Assembly (NCBI RefSeq): GCF_940143175.1
Contig: NZ_OW659496.1
Location: 1,178,001 to 1,242,000, forward strand
Direction of reading: 5' to 3'
Length of the DNA: 64,000 nucleotides
DNA from: Erysipelothrix amsterdamensis
GTDB taxonomy: Bacteria; Bacillota_I; Bacilli_A; Erysipelotrichales; Erysipelotrichaceae
The translations under genes were made by a program, and so were the position numbers. Each line of letters starts with the position of its first letter. The first letter of the stretch is position 1. The notes under the pieces were generated by a model, which saw only the letters and a list, made by a program, of their open reading frames with translations, was not told the DNA's origin and did not search any database. Shown here piece by piece: positions 8,728 to 18,479 of this stretch.

Positions 8728-10350
8728 ATGGCTATTGATGGCGTACTGTTAAATCGAATTGTAAGGATGATGAATGAAGATTGTCCTGTAAAAATAAATA
8801 AAATTACTCAACCTTCAAATCATGAATTTATGCTTCATTGTTTTGCAGGAAAAAAAATGAATATGTTCATCTCTACACACCCTGTATTTAGTAGAGTTCA
8901 ATGGACTAAAGAAAAACCGACCGCAAATCTTGATCAGACACATTTGCTAACGCTTATGCGTAAACATCTTGAAGGTGGTATTATCACACAGATAAGCCAA
9001 TACGGCTTTGATCGTGTTATAGAGATTCATATCGAGCATCGTGATAACATGGGAGTCATTAGACCCTACCGTTTAATTATTGAACTTTTAGGGAAATACG
9101 CTAATATTATAATCGTTGATGAGAATAATATTATTATTGATGCACTTAAACGTATATCCCCATTTGAAAATACTTCGCGAGCAATTGTGAGTGGTAGCAT
9201 TTACGAATATCCGCCACAATTTGATAAAAAATCATTTTTAGAACTCGCATCCTACAATCCCGATGATGCATTAAAAAACCAATTTAATGGAATCTCACCA
9301 CTGTTAGAACGAGAAATCACCTTCCGTTTAAAAACACAAAAACCTGAAGATATCATAAAACTCCTGTCTGAGTCACAAAACATTTATCTGTATGAGCAAG
9401 ATTTCCATATTATTGAACTGACTCATCTCAATCAAAGTTTTAAAAAAGAACCGATTATGGAAGGTCTTGACTTATATTTCAAAGATCTTCAACAAAAAGA
9501 TCGTATCAAAGCACATACCGGTGATCTTTTAAAACTAATTAAGCGTGAATTGAAACGTAGTCGAATTAAACTTCCGAAGTTATATGATGATTACGATCAT
9601 GCTCAAGACAGTGATTATTTGCGCGAAAAAGGAGATCTTCTCTTCGCATTCGCAAGTTCTTTACCCAATGGACATCATGAAATAACCGTTAAAGATTTTG
9701 AAGGTAATGATGTAACCATTGAACTCGATCCCCGATTTAATGGAAAAGACAATGCGAAACGCTATTTTAAACGCTATCAAAAAGCAAAGACAAGTTTGTT
9801 TTATCTTGAAGAACAAATCAATAAAACCGAAGCACGCATCCATTATTTTGAACAACTTCAAACTCAAGCAGAGCAAGCAACAGTTGAAGACGCCCAAGAG
9901 ATTAATGATGAGCTGATATCACTAGGAATTATCAATCAAAAAAGATTGAAGAAACAAAATATTAAGAAAAAGAAAAAACCAAATTATCTTACAATTGTCT
10001 ACGATGATGAAACTACAATATTTGTAGGTAAAAACAACATTCAAAACGACTACCTAACTTTCAAACTTGCTCGTAAAGAAGATATGTGGTTTCATGCAGC
10101 AAATACATTTGGAACCCATGTCATTATTAAAACTCCAGAATTGGATGAGCCTAAAATCAGACTGTGTGCACATCTTGCAGCATTCTATTCAAAAGCACGA
10201 CATGGTAGCAGTGTTGAGGTCTACTACACTCAAGCAAAAAACATAAAAAAAATCCCAGGTGCTAATCCAGGACTGGTAAGTGTATCGACACAAAAGAGCA
10301 TCTTTATAGATCCAGATGAATCGCTCGTTGCATCTTATTTGAATGAATAA
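8728..10350 (+). CDS. rqcH: Rqc2/RqcH-family ribosome quality control protein
   Basis: NFACT-family protein that binds stalled 50S-peptidyl-tRNA complexes and recruits tRNA-Ala to add C-terminal alanine tails; older annotations call it a fibronectin-binding protein (FbpA/PavA). The 540 residues have an NFACT-N domain with the Asp-Arg pair of FDRV at D95-R96 (equivalent to the functional DR pair of B. subtilis RqcH), a central helical/coiled-coil region near 300-400, and a C-terminal NFACT-R domain with DMWFHAANTFGTHVII. A GAGAGG ribosome site precedes the ATG. Its last 47 bp overlap the convergent metallopeptidase gene. Confidence 0.92.
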   Translation: MAIDGVLLNRIVRMMNEDCPVKINKITQPSNHEFMLHCFAGKKMNMFISTHPVFSRVQWTKEKPTANLDQTHLLTLMRKHLEGGIITQISQYGFDRVIEIHIEHRDNMGVIRPYRLIIELLGKYANIIIVDENNIIIDALKRISPFENTSRAIVSGSIYEYPPQFDKKSFLELASYNPDDALKNQFNGISPLLEREITFRLKTQKPEDIIKLLSESQNIYLYEQDFHIIELTHLNQSFKKEPIMEGLDLYFKDLQQKDRIKAHTGDLLKLIKRELKRSRIKLPKLYDDYDHAQDSDYLREKGDLLFAFASSLPNGHHEITVKDFEGNDVTIELDPRFNGKDNAKRYFKRYQKAKTSLFYLEEQINKTEARIHYFEQLQTQAEQATVEDAQEINDELISLGIINQKRLKKQNIKKKKKPNYLTIVYDDETTIFVGKNNIQNDYLTFKLARKEDMWFHAANTFGTHVIIKTPELDEPKIRLCAHLAAFYSKARHGSSVEVYYTQAKNIKKIPGANPGLVSVSTQKSIFIDPDESLVASYLNE

Positions 10351-10963
10351 CTTCTTTATATGAGGGCATTACCGACGATACTACTTTATAAAATCGATCA
10401 CTATGATTAAATTCAATGATATGGGAGCATTCGTGAAGAACTACATAATGAATAAATGGAATACTTTCATGATATAAGTATGTATTAAATGCGAGCTCAT
10501 GATTTTGATTACAGCGACCATACAATCGTTTATAACGTCTCACTTTAAAGGGAGGCGTTTTTAATTTCAATCGCCATGCATACAAACACACCAACGAATC
10601 CAACCGTATTTCGAGCTGTTTCTTAAAATAATCATCAACCTTTTGGTTGATACGTTCATCCGATAACGATAAAGGCGTCGTAATTTCAATCGAATCTTTT
10701 GACTCAACAATCTTAAAATCGTTTCCCTCCAACGTTTTCACGTTTTTGTATACGCCAAAAACACGAAGCTTATTCATCGTTTGATGATGATAACCTAGTG
10801 GTTCAAAAGCTTGTACATGTTTTTCAATCCAAGATTTTTTTTGACTTATAAATGACTCAATAACGGTATCGGGTGTATTGATGGGTGCCTTCACAATTAC
10901 CCTGCCATCACGAACCAAGATTGCCATTGTTTTACGTTTGCTTCTATTGATTTCTATTTTCAT
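10304..10963 (-). CDS. YgjP-like (DUF45) metallopeptidase
   Basis: Predicted zinc metalloprotease of the YgjP/WLM type. The motif HECSHIIEFNHSDRFY supplies the HExxH zinc site plus the downstream His that the family uses as third ligand. The N-terminal half (RSKRKTMAILVRDGRVIVKAP) is the typical DUF45 beta-sheet start. The start is uncertain: ATG at 10963 (MKIEINRS) agrees with family starts, while a frame from 10981 adds six residues; neither has a clear ribosome site. The 3' end overlaps rqcH on the opposite strand by 47 bp. The cellular substrate is unknown. Confidence 0.82.
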   Translation of the reverse strand: MKIEINRSKRKTMAILVRDGRVIVKAPINTPDTVIESFISQKKSWIEKHVQAFEPLGYHHQTMNKLRVFGVYKNVKTLEGNDFKIVESKDSIEITTPLSLSDERINQKVDDYFKKQLEIRLDSLVCLYAWRLKLKTPPFKVRRYKRLYGRCNQNHELAFNTYLYHESIPFIHYVVLHECSHIIEFNHSDRFYKVVSSVMPSYKEVIHSNKMQRAIHLDL

Positions 10964-10984
10964 AAGGGTATCATAGCACATTCA

Positions 10985-10993
10985 TGCTATACT
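10985..10993 (+). promoter_or_regulatory. Extended -10 promoter for the HAD phosphatase
   Basis: TGCTATACT is an extended -10 element 16 bp upstream of the ATG at 11009, giving a very short leader that still includes AAGGTG. No -35 box is evident. Confidence 0.45.
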
Positions 10994-11008
10994 ATTTAAG
11001 GTGATAAA

Positions 11009-11779
11009 ATGAAAAATAACGAAATATTCTATTTTGATGTAGATGGTACGTTGTTGGATAATACCACACATACCGTTCCACAAAGCACATTGGATGCGCT
11101 GTATCAATTAAAAGAAAAAGGATACTTAGTAGCTCTATGTACTGGAAGAAGTTTATTGGGCATTCATGAAGCTGGTGTTGATGATATCTTTCCTTGGGAT
11201 GGATATGTTCTTTCCAACGGCTCTCTCATTTTAGATTCGAAACAACAAGTCATTTCTGAGATCTACTTTGAACCTGAGTTTATTCATGAACTTATTGCAG
11301 TCAACAAAGGTCCATTACTTTTAGAAGGGTCCCGTAATACCCTCACAAGTAAAGCAAATAAGCGTTTATTAGAATCGCTTCAGCACTTTGGAATTCCTGC
11401 AGAGTATCCTGTCGTATCGTATCAAAATGAAAAAATTTATAATTTAATTAGTTATGATATCGACACGCTCTCAAAAGATGATTATAATAGACTTATCGGT
11501 GATAAAAACACCGCTTTTGATCAACTTGGAAATCTTGAAGTCATTCCCACACAAGGCGGAAAATATAACGGATTAAAAACCTTGAATCAACACCTCAACG
11601 TATCACGGTATGTTGGTTTTGGTGATGGCGATAATGATGTCGATTTCTTAAAAAATGCAAATTATTCAGTAGCACTTGGGAATGCTTGTGATTCCGCAAA
11701 AGAAGTTGCTGATTTTATAACTCGCGATGTTGATCAAGATGGTATTATGTACGCTTTACAATATCATGGTGTACTTTAG
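11009..11779 (+). CDS. Cof-type HAD-superfamily phosphatase
   Basis: Predicted cytosolic sugar-phosphate or flavin-precursor phosphatase of the HAD IIB (Cof) group. Motif I FDVDGTLL is at residues 9-16 with the nucleophile D10, motif II is in ALCTGR and motif IV is GFGDGDNDVDFL near residue 210; the middle part is the C2 cap. At 256 residues the length is typical. The exact substrate cannot be read from sequence. It starts a small plus-strand run with the membrane protein 13 bp downstream. Confidence 0.88.
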   Translation: MKNNEIFYFDVDGTLLDNTTHTVPQSTLDALYQLKEKGYLVALCTGRSLLGIHEAGVDDIFPWDGYVLSNGSLILDSKQQVISEIYFEPEFIHELIAVNKGPLLLEGSRNTLTSKANKRLLESLQHFGIPAEYPVVSYQNEKIYNLISYDIDTLSKDDYNRLIGDKNTAFDQLGNLEVIPTQGGKYNGLKTLNQHLNVSRYVGFGDGDNDVDFLKNANYSVALGNACDSAKEVADFITRDVDQDGIMYALQYHGVL

Positions 11780-11792
11780 GTAGGAGCGAAAT

Positions 11793-12344
11793 ATGAATTT
11801 TACAGATGAAGAATTATTTAAGATGAATATGTTAAAAGATAAACGTCGCCGTTTACTTTATGTCATCAAAGGAAAACAAGAAGGTTATCATATTCTTGAA
11901 CGTGAAATGAAAATTATGAATATCATAACAGGTCGAAATCTTTGGGTTCTCCTTGGATTTGTAATGTCTTACGGTTTACTTAGACAATCACTACTTACTT
12001 CAGTTATCGTTTCGATCGTAGTTTTTATTGCTTTTTATCTTTATGAAAAGTTCTTTTTCTTGAAGGATCGAAATATTATTAAGATATCAGATGAAGATTA
12101 TGCAAAACTGAATTCAGTAAGTGCTCTTAAGTCCAAAAAAACAGATACAGGATCGTATGTTGTCGTTCCCCTACTTGTGATTATAATTCTATTAACACGT
12201 AATGTGGATGGACGGTATACACCGTCAGAGTTTGATTTATGGATTATGTATGTTGGTATCGCATTATTAATCGCTATGAGTGGCTATTTTGCAGTTCAGT
12301 ACTTAAAATTAAGAAAACAAATTAAAACAATAGAAGATAAATAA
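11793..12344 (+). CDS. Unrecognised membrane protein (183 aa)
   Basis: I do not recognise the family. A charged N-terminal 45 residues rich in Lys/Arg/Glu is followed by two close hydrophobic helices (about 50-85), a charged middle segment, then two more helices (about 123-137 and 150-167) and a basic C-terminal tail. Four membrane segments with both ends probably cytosolic is an inference. It follows the HAD gene by 13 bp with a GTAGGAG ribosome site and is closed by a terminator, so the two form one transcription unit. Confidence 0.6.
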   Translation: MNFTDEELFKMNMLKDKRRRLLYVIKGKQEGYHILEREMKIMNIITGRNLWVLLGFVMSYGLLRQSLLTSVIVSIVVFIAFYLYEKFFFLKDRNIIKISDEDYAKLNSVSALKSKKTDTGSYVVVPLLVIIILLTRNVDGRYTPSEFDLWIMYVGIALLIAMSGYFAVQYLKLRKQIKTIEDK

Positions 12345-12371
12345 AAACAGTAGATTTTCTACTGTTTTTAT
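12343..12371 (+). terminator. Intrinsic terminator after membrane protein
   Basis: Perfect stem AAACAGTAGA/TCTACTGTTT with a 3-nt loop followed by T residues. Confidence 0.8.
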
Positions 12372-12453
12372 TTGAAAACACCTTGGTTATTTACTTGCCT
12401 TATGACGGATGAATGGGTTAAACTTAATGTAGTCGTAAAGAGAGGGTGTTTAG

Positions 12454-13344
12454 ATGAGAAAAAGAAATATTTTACCAACTTTATTTATATTAATTGGACT
12501 TGGATGTCTTGGTGGTGCTTACATTCTGAACCAAGAAGGTTACCGTCTCTATGCTGCTTTAGCTTGCGGAACTTCACTGTTTTTTGTAATCATGAGTATT
12601 ATCGTCATATCTATCCACAAAGGCCAGGATTATGAAAATCTTACCGATGAGGACCCAGACCACGATTTGGATGATGAAACGGTTGATCAATTTGAAGATG
12701 ATTTAGAATCTGATGACCTTGAATTGATTGAGCCTGAAATTGAGATGGACGATATTGATCCGTTTGAAGTTACAAATTCAACGCGTATTTTCAATCCTAC
12801 AAATTTCGATGACCCTTTAAAAATGGCTCTTTCTTCCACAAAAAATAATGATTTAAAACAGAAAAGTGAATCCGAACAGCAAGCAAGTGATACGTCATCG
12901 CGCGTTACATTAACACTTGTAAGAAGTGATGAAAATCAAGAAAACATCTATCAACTATTACATAAAATGAATGCCCGAGGACTTCTAAAAGAATCAGTAG
13001 CTTATAAGATGAACTTTGAACAAATTCAAAATCATAAGCTATGCAATAAATATATCTTCGAAAATATCTTTAACGATATCCCTTCAATCAGTCTTGTTAA
13101 GGAACGGAGTCGCAAAGAAACACTAACACATATTAAAGTGATGGCCGGAGTTTCAGACAACGATCTAGTTCTTATTGGTTACATCCCTACAAAACACTTG
13201 GTTGAAGTTCATAAGTCCTTTGACTCAATTTATCATATCCGTGGTAAAATAACTGGTGGACATTACAAAAATTGGAAAACTGATGGTGACTGCAAGCAAG
13301 GCGAACTGCCCTTCATCGCATCAATTACAATTTTTTCTAAATAA
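12454..13344 (+). CDS. Unrecognised membrane-anchored protein with acidic linker
   Basis: I do not recognise this 296-residue protein. Two hydrophobic helices lie at residues 7-24 and 32-53, followed by a strongly acidic stretch (about 58-105, many Asp/Glu) and then a soluble C-terminal domain of about 150 residues that ends in ITIFSK. The hairpin-plus-linker layout suggests a globular domain tethered to the inner face of the membrane (inference). An AGAGGGTG ribosome site precedes the ATG. A short GC stem with eight T follows the stop. Confidence 0.6.
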   Translation: MRKRNILPTLFILIGLGCLGGAYILNQEGYRLYAALACGTSLFFVIMSIIVISIHKGQDYENLTDEDPDHDLDDETVDQFEDDLESDDLELIEPEIEMDDIDPFEVTNSTRIFNPTNFDDPLKMALSSTKNNDLKQKSESEQQASDTSSRVTLTLVRSDENQENIYQLLHKMNARGLLKESVAYKMNFEQIQNHKLCNKYIFENIFNDIPSISLVKERSRKETLTHIKVMAGVSDNDLVLIGYIPTKHLVEVHKSFDSIYHIRGKITGGHYKNWKTDGDCKQGELPFIASITIFSK

Positions 13345-13364
13345 GGGCGAAAGCTCTTTTTTTT
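13343..13364 (+). terminator. Short intrinsic terminator
   Basis: AGGGC-GAAA-GCTCT forms a short stem with a GAAA loop, followed by a run of eight T immediately after the acidic-linker gene. Confidence 0.55.
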
Positions 13365-13399
13365 ATGTCATGTTTTAATTCATGACTAATTAGTAACAG

Positions 13400-13807
13400 G
13401 TGATTCTTATTGAAGCAACAAATTCCTTACTCATTATGATCTTACTTGTCATGTCATACATTGACTATAAGATACTGAAAATACCTAAATGTCTTATAAA
13501 CGCTATCTACATTATTCGAGTTGTCAATCCTGCACCAATCACGATTGATAATTTTATCAGTTTGTTATGTCTCGGATTCCCTTTTTATTTTTTATGGCGT
13601 TACCGAAAAAGTATTGGACTTGGAGATGTTCTACTCATTCAATCCCTTTGTTTTTATTTGGGATTTGAAAAAAGTGTATTGGGAATTTACTATACGTCGC
13701 TCGCATCGACAATTTTATTATTAATTCAAATTCAAAAACGTAGCTTACCTGATACCCCCTATCCTTTCGTTCCGATTATTAGCATTGGATTCATGCTCGC
13801 CCTATAA
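13400..13807 (+). CDS. Minimal A24-family prepilin peptidase-like protein
   Basis: Membrane aspartyl protease-like protein that may cleave type IV pilin or competence pseudopilin leaders. The 135 residues correspond to the peptidase half only, without the N-terminal methylase domain. Both expected aspartates are visible: YIDYKILKIP near residue 22 and the GLGD motif near residue 74; several hydrophobic helices surround them. The start is a GTG with a weak site; an ATG twelve codons later is possible. No pilin, ATPase or platform gene is in this window, so the substrate is unknown. A24 proteins also include unrelated-substrate families (for example preflagellin types). Confidence 0.65.
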   Translation: MILIEATNSLLIMILLVMSYIDYKILKIPKCLINAIYIIRVVNPAPITIDNFISLLCLGFPFYFLWRYRKSIGLGDVLLIQSLCFYLGFEKSVLGIYYTSLASTILLLIQIQKRSLPDTPYPFVPIISIGFMLAL

Positions 13808-13831
13808 AAAAAAACAGTTTCCTGTTTCTTT
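13808..13831. terminator. Bidirectional terminator between convergent genes
   Basis: AAACAG-TTTC-CTGTTT with flanking A and T runs fills the 24-bp gap between the stops of the A24 peptidase gene and the HD gene. Confidence 0.6.
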
Positions 13832-14488
13832 TTACATATCTGATTCGTTCATTTCATCATAAAAGGCTTGGTAAAAGTCCAGTAATCGTTGATGACGCAC
13901 TCTCCCAATTTTTTTGGCCTCTTCTGTTTCGAGTAACTCATAAAGTTTGATTAATTTCTCATCGAGATGTTCAATCGCATTGCGTTCTGTATTTCGATAC
14001 GTTGATAGCGAATCAATTTCTATTCTTTTAAGCGTCGGATCATAAAGTGGTGTCCCCTTACTCCCTGCATAGTAGAAGGTTCGTGCAATACCAATTGCAC
14101 CCATAGCATCAAGATAGTCAGCATCTGATACTATTTGTGCGACACGAATTTTATTTTTGATTCCAAATCCGCCTTTGTATCCAATTTGAGATACGCCTAA
14201 TATTATTTCATCGTCATAACCTTCAAAATTTAAATCCCATTCACGAAAAAGATTTTTAAGTGCTAACTCAAGGTTATCCGTCTTGAAGATTTTATCATCA
14301 AATACATCATGTAAATAAGCAATTACTTTAATTACAAACTCATTATCCGTTTCAGAAATTAAGCGTGAAGTGAGATTCACAACACGCTTTATGTGGTAAT
14401 AATCATGACCTGATTTGTCTTTGGACATCATTTTAAAAATGTTCTGATCAAGATTATCTAAAATACAAATTTGATTATTGGATAGCAT
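13832..14488 (-). CDS. HD-domain phosphohydrolase
   Basis: Predicted metal-dependent phosphohydrolase of the small YedJ-like HD group. The first metal His is in HDYYHIKRV, the HD pair is in YLHDVFDD and a later [10 protein letters not shown] motif supplies another Asp. At 218 residues the length fits. Substrate (nucleotide or cyclic nucleotide) cannot be assigned. The start overlaps the 3' end of ptsI by 14 bp, so the two are cotranscribed. Confidence 0.85.
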   Translation of the reverse strand: MLSNNQICILDNLDQNIFKMMSKDKSGHDYYHIKRVVNLTSRLISETDNEFVIKVIAYLHDVFDDKIFKTDNLELALKNLFREWDLNFEGYDDEIILGVSQIGYKGGFGIKNKIRVAQIVSDADYLDAMGAIGIARTFYYAGSKGTPLYDPTLKRIEIDSLSTYRNTERNAIEHLDEKLIKLYELLETEEAKKIGRVRHQRLLDFYQAFYDEMNESDM

Positions 14489-16178
14489 TTTCTAATAGTT
14501 CAAGCACTTCTTCTGTGGTTGCACAGTTTAGAGCTTTATCTGTTAGTTCTTTCATATCTTCGTAACTTAAATCACGGATAATACGACGTGCTTCTAAAAT
14601 TGATGATGCAGACATTGAGAATTCATCCAAACCAAGTCCTAAGAGTAAAGGAATTGCTTTTTCATCTCCAGCCATCTCACCACACATACCACACCATTTG
14701 CCCTCTTTATGAGCTCCATCGATTGTCATTTTTACAAGACGTAAAATTGATGGGTTGTAAGGTTGGTAAAGATATGATACTTTTTCATTCATACGGTCAG
14801 CAGCCATTGAGTATTGGATTAAGTCATTTGTACCAATACTGAAGAAATCTGCTTCTTTAGCAAATTGATCTGCAAGCATCGCTGCAGCAGGAATTTCAAC
14901 CATCATACCAAGTTCAATATCATCACTGAATGCAATGCCTTCTTTTGATAGATTTTTCTTTTCTTCTTCTACAACTGCTTTCGCATCACGGAACTCTTGA
15001 ATAGTTGCAATCATTGGGAACATGATTGCTAATTTACCATAAACGCTAGCGCGTAATAGTGCACGAATTTGCACATGGAAAATATCAGGACGGTCAAGAC
15101 ATAAACGAATTGCTCGGTAACCTAAGAATGGATTCATTTCATGTGGGAATTTTAGATATGATAATTCCTTATCACCACCAATATCAAGTGTTCGAACAAC
15201 TACACGACCTGGAGCCATGTTTTCAAGTACTGTTTTATATGCTTGGAATTGATCTTCTTCATTTGGTAATTCAGAAGCATCCATATAGAGGAATTCTGTA
15301 CGATATAGACCAACAGCTTCTCCTCCATTATTAACAACACCTTCTACGTCATTTGGTGTTCCAATATTCCCTGCAAGCTCAACGTGACGACCATCTTTCG
15401 ATACTGATTCAGCGTCTTTAAGCGCAAGTAGGCTCTTACGGTGTTCTGCATAATCATCAGCTTTTTTAGAGTATGAAGCTTTTTCTTCTTCAGTAGGTTT
15501 GAAAATAATTACACCCTCTAAAGCATCAAGAATAACTTCATCACCATGTTCGCATTGATCTAAAAGTTTACCTGAACCTACAACTGTTGGAATTTCCAAA
15601 CTACGAGCCATAATAGCTGAGTGTGATGTACGTCCACCAATTTCAGTAGCAAATCCTTTAACAAAATTGCGATCCAATTGAGCTGTGTCAGAAGGTGTTA
15701 AGTCTTCCGCTACAATAACAACTTCCTCATTGATTGTTGTTAAATCTGGAATATTTAGTCCACACGCATGGCATTTCATACGGTAAGTAACATCTTTGAT
15801 GTCAGCCGCACGTTCACGGAAGTAAGGATCATCCATACTTTCAAACATACCAATAAACATATTACCAATCTCATTAATTGCAAATTCTGCATTAACAGAA
15901 TCATTTTTGATCATCTCTTCGATTTGACCCACAAATTCTGGATCTTGAGTAACCATTAAGTGAGCATCGAAAATTGCAAGTTCTTCATCAGCGAGACGTC
16001 CCACTGCATTTTCTTTAATTGCTGTAATGTCCTTTTGAGTTGCAATAACAGCATCTTGTAATTTTTTGATTTCTTCTTCCGGGTTAGCATCACGTTTTTC
16101 AATTTCTAAAACTGGATGTTGAAGTTTGAAAACCTTTGATACTGAAACACCTGCTGAAGCAGCAATACCTTTAATCAT
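14475..16178 (-). CDS. ptsI: PTS enzyme I (phosphoenolpyruvate-protein phosphotransferase)
   Basis: First enzyme of the PTS: takes phosphate from PEP and passes it to HPr for sugar uptake. The 567 residues show the phosphorylated His in [13 protein letters not shown] (H186), followed by the PEP-binding barrel with [16 protein letters not shown] and the GMCGEMAGD active-site Cys. Length is typical of Firmicutes. HPr (ptsH), usually directly upstream of ptsI, is not here; ptsI has its own promoter and is followed by the overlapping HD gene. Confidence 0.96.
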   Translation of the reverse strand: MIKGIAASAGVSVSKVFKLQHPVLEIEKRDANPEEEIKKLQDAVIATQKDITAIKENAVGRLADEELAIFDAHLMVTQDPEFVGQIEEMIKNDSVNAEFAINEIGNMFIGMFESMDDPYFRERAADIKDVTYRMKCHACGLNIPDLTTINEEVVIVAEDLTPSDTAQLDRNFVKGFATEIGGRTSHSAIMARSLEIPTVVGSGKLLDQCEHGDEVILDALEGVIIFKPTEEEKASYSKKADDYAEHRKSLLALKDAESVSKDGRHVELAGNIGTPNDVEGVVNNGGEAVGLYRTEFLYMDASELPNEEDQFQAYKTVLENMAPGRVVVRTLDIGGDKELSYLKFPHEMNPFLGYRAIRLCLDRPDIFHVQIRALLRASVYGKLAIMFPMIATIQEFRDAKAVVEEEKKNLSKEGIAFSDDIELGMMVEIPAAAMLADQFAKEADFFSIGTNDLIQYSMAADRMNEKVSYLYQPYNPSILRLVKMTIDGAHKEGKWCGMCGEMAGDEKAIPLLLGLGLDEFSMSASSILEARRIIRDLSYEDMKELTDKALNCATTEEVLELLENAIQ

Positions 16179-16213
16179 AGAATAATCTCCTTTTTCCCTA
16201 ATTCATCATTGTC

Positions 16214-16242
16214 ATTTTAGCACTTTTTACTTACGTAATCAA
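16214..16242 (-). promoter_or_regulatory. Promoter for ptsI
   Basis: Minus strand reads TTGATT, 17-bp spacer, TAAAAT with a TGC extension before the -10. It lies about 40 bp upstream of the ptsI ATG, and a GGAG ribosome site follows. Confidence 0.65.
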
Positions 16243-16394
16243 AGTTTTTAGTAAAAGTTAGTATGAAACTTTGGTGCTCTATATTTGAAAAATCACATTC
16301 GAAACTTTCTATCTCTATTACAGAGTTGCTCTATTTATAAAATTCCCTTTACACATAGAGTAAAACGTTCATGTTCTTTTAGACTTCTCAATAA
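16243..16394. other. Intergenic gap, no feature seen
   Basis: This AT-rich stretch lies between the ptsI promoter and the V-ATPase operon terminator. I see no open frame, RNA or repeat in it. Confidence 0.5.
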
Positions 16395-16425
16395 CAAAAG
16401 ACAGGCTTAAAACGTCTGTCTTTTG
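16395..16425 (-). terminator. V-ATPase operon terminator
   Basis: CAAAAGACAG and CTGTCTTTTG form a perfect 10-bp stem around an 11-nt loop just after the subunit D stop, with T residues in the 3' arm. Confidence 0.75.
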
Positions 16426-16429
16426 TTGA

Positions 16430-17020
16430 TTACATTTTTTTAACTAATTTCATGCGGATGAATTCTTCACGCTCTTTTTCCTCAAGTGCATCGGAAATTG
16501 TTTTAATCTTAATTTCCAAATCTGGAATAACAATCTGTTCTAATGCATTCGCACGTTTACGACTTTTTTCGATAGCTTTCGCGAGTCGATACATACCATT
16601 ATCCAGCTCTGCTAGCTTAGCGGTATACAATTTAACCTGACGCATCTGTAAAAACACTTCATCAAGTCTTGAATTACTCACACTGAGTGCATAAGGAATT
16701 TTAACTTCCTTTTCTTCAATCGTAACTTTAGGAATTTCAATTCCCATAACGGAGCGATAAACAATCTTGATATCTTCTTCAACTGGCATTAAATTCGCAA
16801 TGCGATCAATAACGCCTAAAGAAACGTTAGCACGTTGTAAGGATCGATATGCTTTGTCATACGTTTCATCAATCACATCACGCAATTCTTTGACATCATC
16901 CATCATTTTAGACAACTCTTGCATTAGAATTACTCGCTTTCGATCCATTAGCTCGTAGCCCAACTTCGCTAATCGTAGCGATTCTTTACACGCAAGTAGA
17001 TTTCCTTTGGTAATTAACAC
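16430..17020 (-). CDS. ntpD: V-type ATPase subunit D
   Basis: Central rotor shaft of the V1 sector, linking the A3B3 head to the c ring. The 196-residue protein begins MLITKGNLLACKESLRLAKLGYELMDRKR, the conserved N-terminal helix of subunit D, and is helical and charged at both ends, ending in a Lys-rich tail. It is the last gene of the operon, one base after subunit B, and followed by a terminator. Confidence 0.92.
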   Translation of the reverse strand: MLITKGNLLACKESLRLAKLGYELMDRKRVILMQELSKMMDDVKELRDVIDETYDKAYRSLQRANVSLGVIDRIANLMPVEEDIKIVYRSVMGIEIPKVTIEEKEVKIPYALSVSNSRLDEVFLQMRQVKLYTAKLAELDNGMYRLAKAIEKSRKRANALEQIVIPDLEIKIKTISDALEEKEREEFIRMKLVKKM

Positions 17021-17021
17021 C

Positions 17022-18467
17022 TTAATGCATTCCTTCTAATAAAACCGCATCCACAAGTTCTGGGCTATTTTCTTTGAAATATACCACTGCTGTATGATTA
17101 TCATAATGATCATCAAGCAATTTCGCATCAAGACGATCTAGATCGTGAATTGGAAGCAGCGATAATAAATGCCAACCGATGTCCAATGTTTCAGATACGG
17201 ACCGATTCGTTTTGTCTCCTTGCCCAATAAAGTAATTTTCAAATATCTTACCAAACGATAAATATTTTTGATCGGCTTTTGACAGCTCATCCAATCCAAT
17301 TACGGAGGCAAGATTTCGAACATCGATTACTTTTGCATACGCCGCAAAAAGTTGTGATGAAACACTTGAATGATCCCCTCTTGTTAATCCTTCACCAATA
17401 CCATCTTTCATAAGACGAGACAGTGAAGGCAAGACGTTGATGGGAGGATAAATCCCTTTTTGCGTCATACTACGATCCAATACAATCTGACCTTCAGTAA
17501 TATATCCAGTACAGTCTGCAATTGGATGTGATATATCATCATTTGGCATTGTTAGTATTGGGATTTGTGTTAATGACCCTGTGCTTCCTTCAACACAACC
17601 TGCGCGTTCATACATGCTCGCAAGGTCTGAGTAGAGATATCCTGGATACCCTTTTCTTCCTGGAACTTCTTCCTTAGAAGAACTGTACTCACGCAATGCT
17701 TCACAATAGGAAGTAATATCCGTCATTACAACGAGAATATGCATGTTTTTTTCAAATGCAAGATATTCTGCTGCAGTAAGTGCAAAACGTGGTGTCAAAA
17801 TACGTTCAATGATAGGGTCATTAGCAAGATTTAAGAACATGGTTACATGATCCATAACGCCGTGTTCCATAAACGTTTGTTTAAAGAATGCGGCAACATC
17901 ATGTTTAACACCCATCGCCGCAAAGACGATTGCGAAATCTTCATTATTATCGCCATGTAACTTTGCCTGACGCACAATTTGTGCTGCCAATTCATTATGT
18001 GATAATCCACTACCCGAAAAAATTGGTAATTTTTGTCCTCTAATAAGTGTATTAAGCCCATCGATTGCGGAAACACCCGTATTAATGTAGTTTCGCGGAT
18101 AGATTCTTGATACTGGGTTAATAACACGACCATTGATATCAGAAAATTTTTCTGTAAAAACCGGTCCTAAACCATCGATTGGTACACCTGAGCCACTAAA
18201 ACTACGTCCTAATATTTCTTCAGAAAGACCAATTTCGATTGGTTTTCCTGACAGTTTCGTCAACATGTTTTTCTTTGACATGCCTTCTGTATTCTCAAAA
18301 ACCTGAATTAATGCTCGTTCACCTTGCAATTCAATAATTCGGCCAAGACGCTTATGATTATCATCGTCTACGAGCTCAACGAGTTCATCAAACGAAGCAT
18401 CTTTTACGCCTTCAATTGCTACAAGAGGACCATTAATACTCGATAATCCTTTAAAAAATATACTCAT
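17022..18467 (-). CDS. ntpB: V-type ATPase subunit B
   Basis: Non-catalytic nucleotide-site subunit of the A3B3 hexamer. It is 481 residues with beta-barrel N-terminus, the degenerate P-loop region [16 protein letters not shown] in place of a Walker A, and [30 protein letters not shown], a strongly conserved B-subunit segment. It is 12 bp downstream of subunit A and one base upstream of subunit D. Confidence 0.95.
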   Translation of the reverse strand: MSIFFKGLSSINGPLVAIEGVKDASFDELVELVDDDNHKRLGRIIELQGERALIQVFENTEGMSKKNMLTKLSGKPIEIGLSEEILGRSFSGSGVPIDGLGPVFTEKFSDINGRVINPVSRIYPRNYINTGVSAIDGLNTLIRGQKLPIFSGSGLSHNELAAQIVRQAKLHGDNNEDFAIVFAAMGVKHDVAAFFKQTFMEHGVMDHVTMFLNLANDPIIERILTPRFALTAAEYLAFEKNMHILVVMTDITSYCEALREYSSSKEEVPGRKGYPGYLYSDLASMYERAGCVEGSTGSLTQIPILTMPNDDISHPIADCTGYITEGQIVLDRSMTQKGIYPPINVLPSLSRLMKDGIGEGLTRGDHSSVSSQLFAAYAKVIDVRNLASVIGLDELSKADQKYLSFGKIFENYFIGQGDKTNRSVSETLDIGWHLLSLLPIHDLDRLDAKLLDDHYDNHTAVVYFKENSPELVDAVLLEGMH

Positions 18468-18479
18468 ATCGAACTCCTC

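Noticed and set aside
16243..16394. Small RNA or ORF between ptsI and V-ATPase operon
   Set aside because: No promoter-terminator pair or frame of useful length seen.
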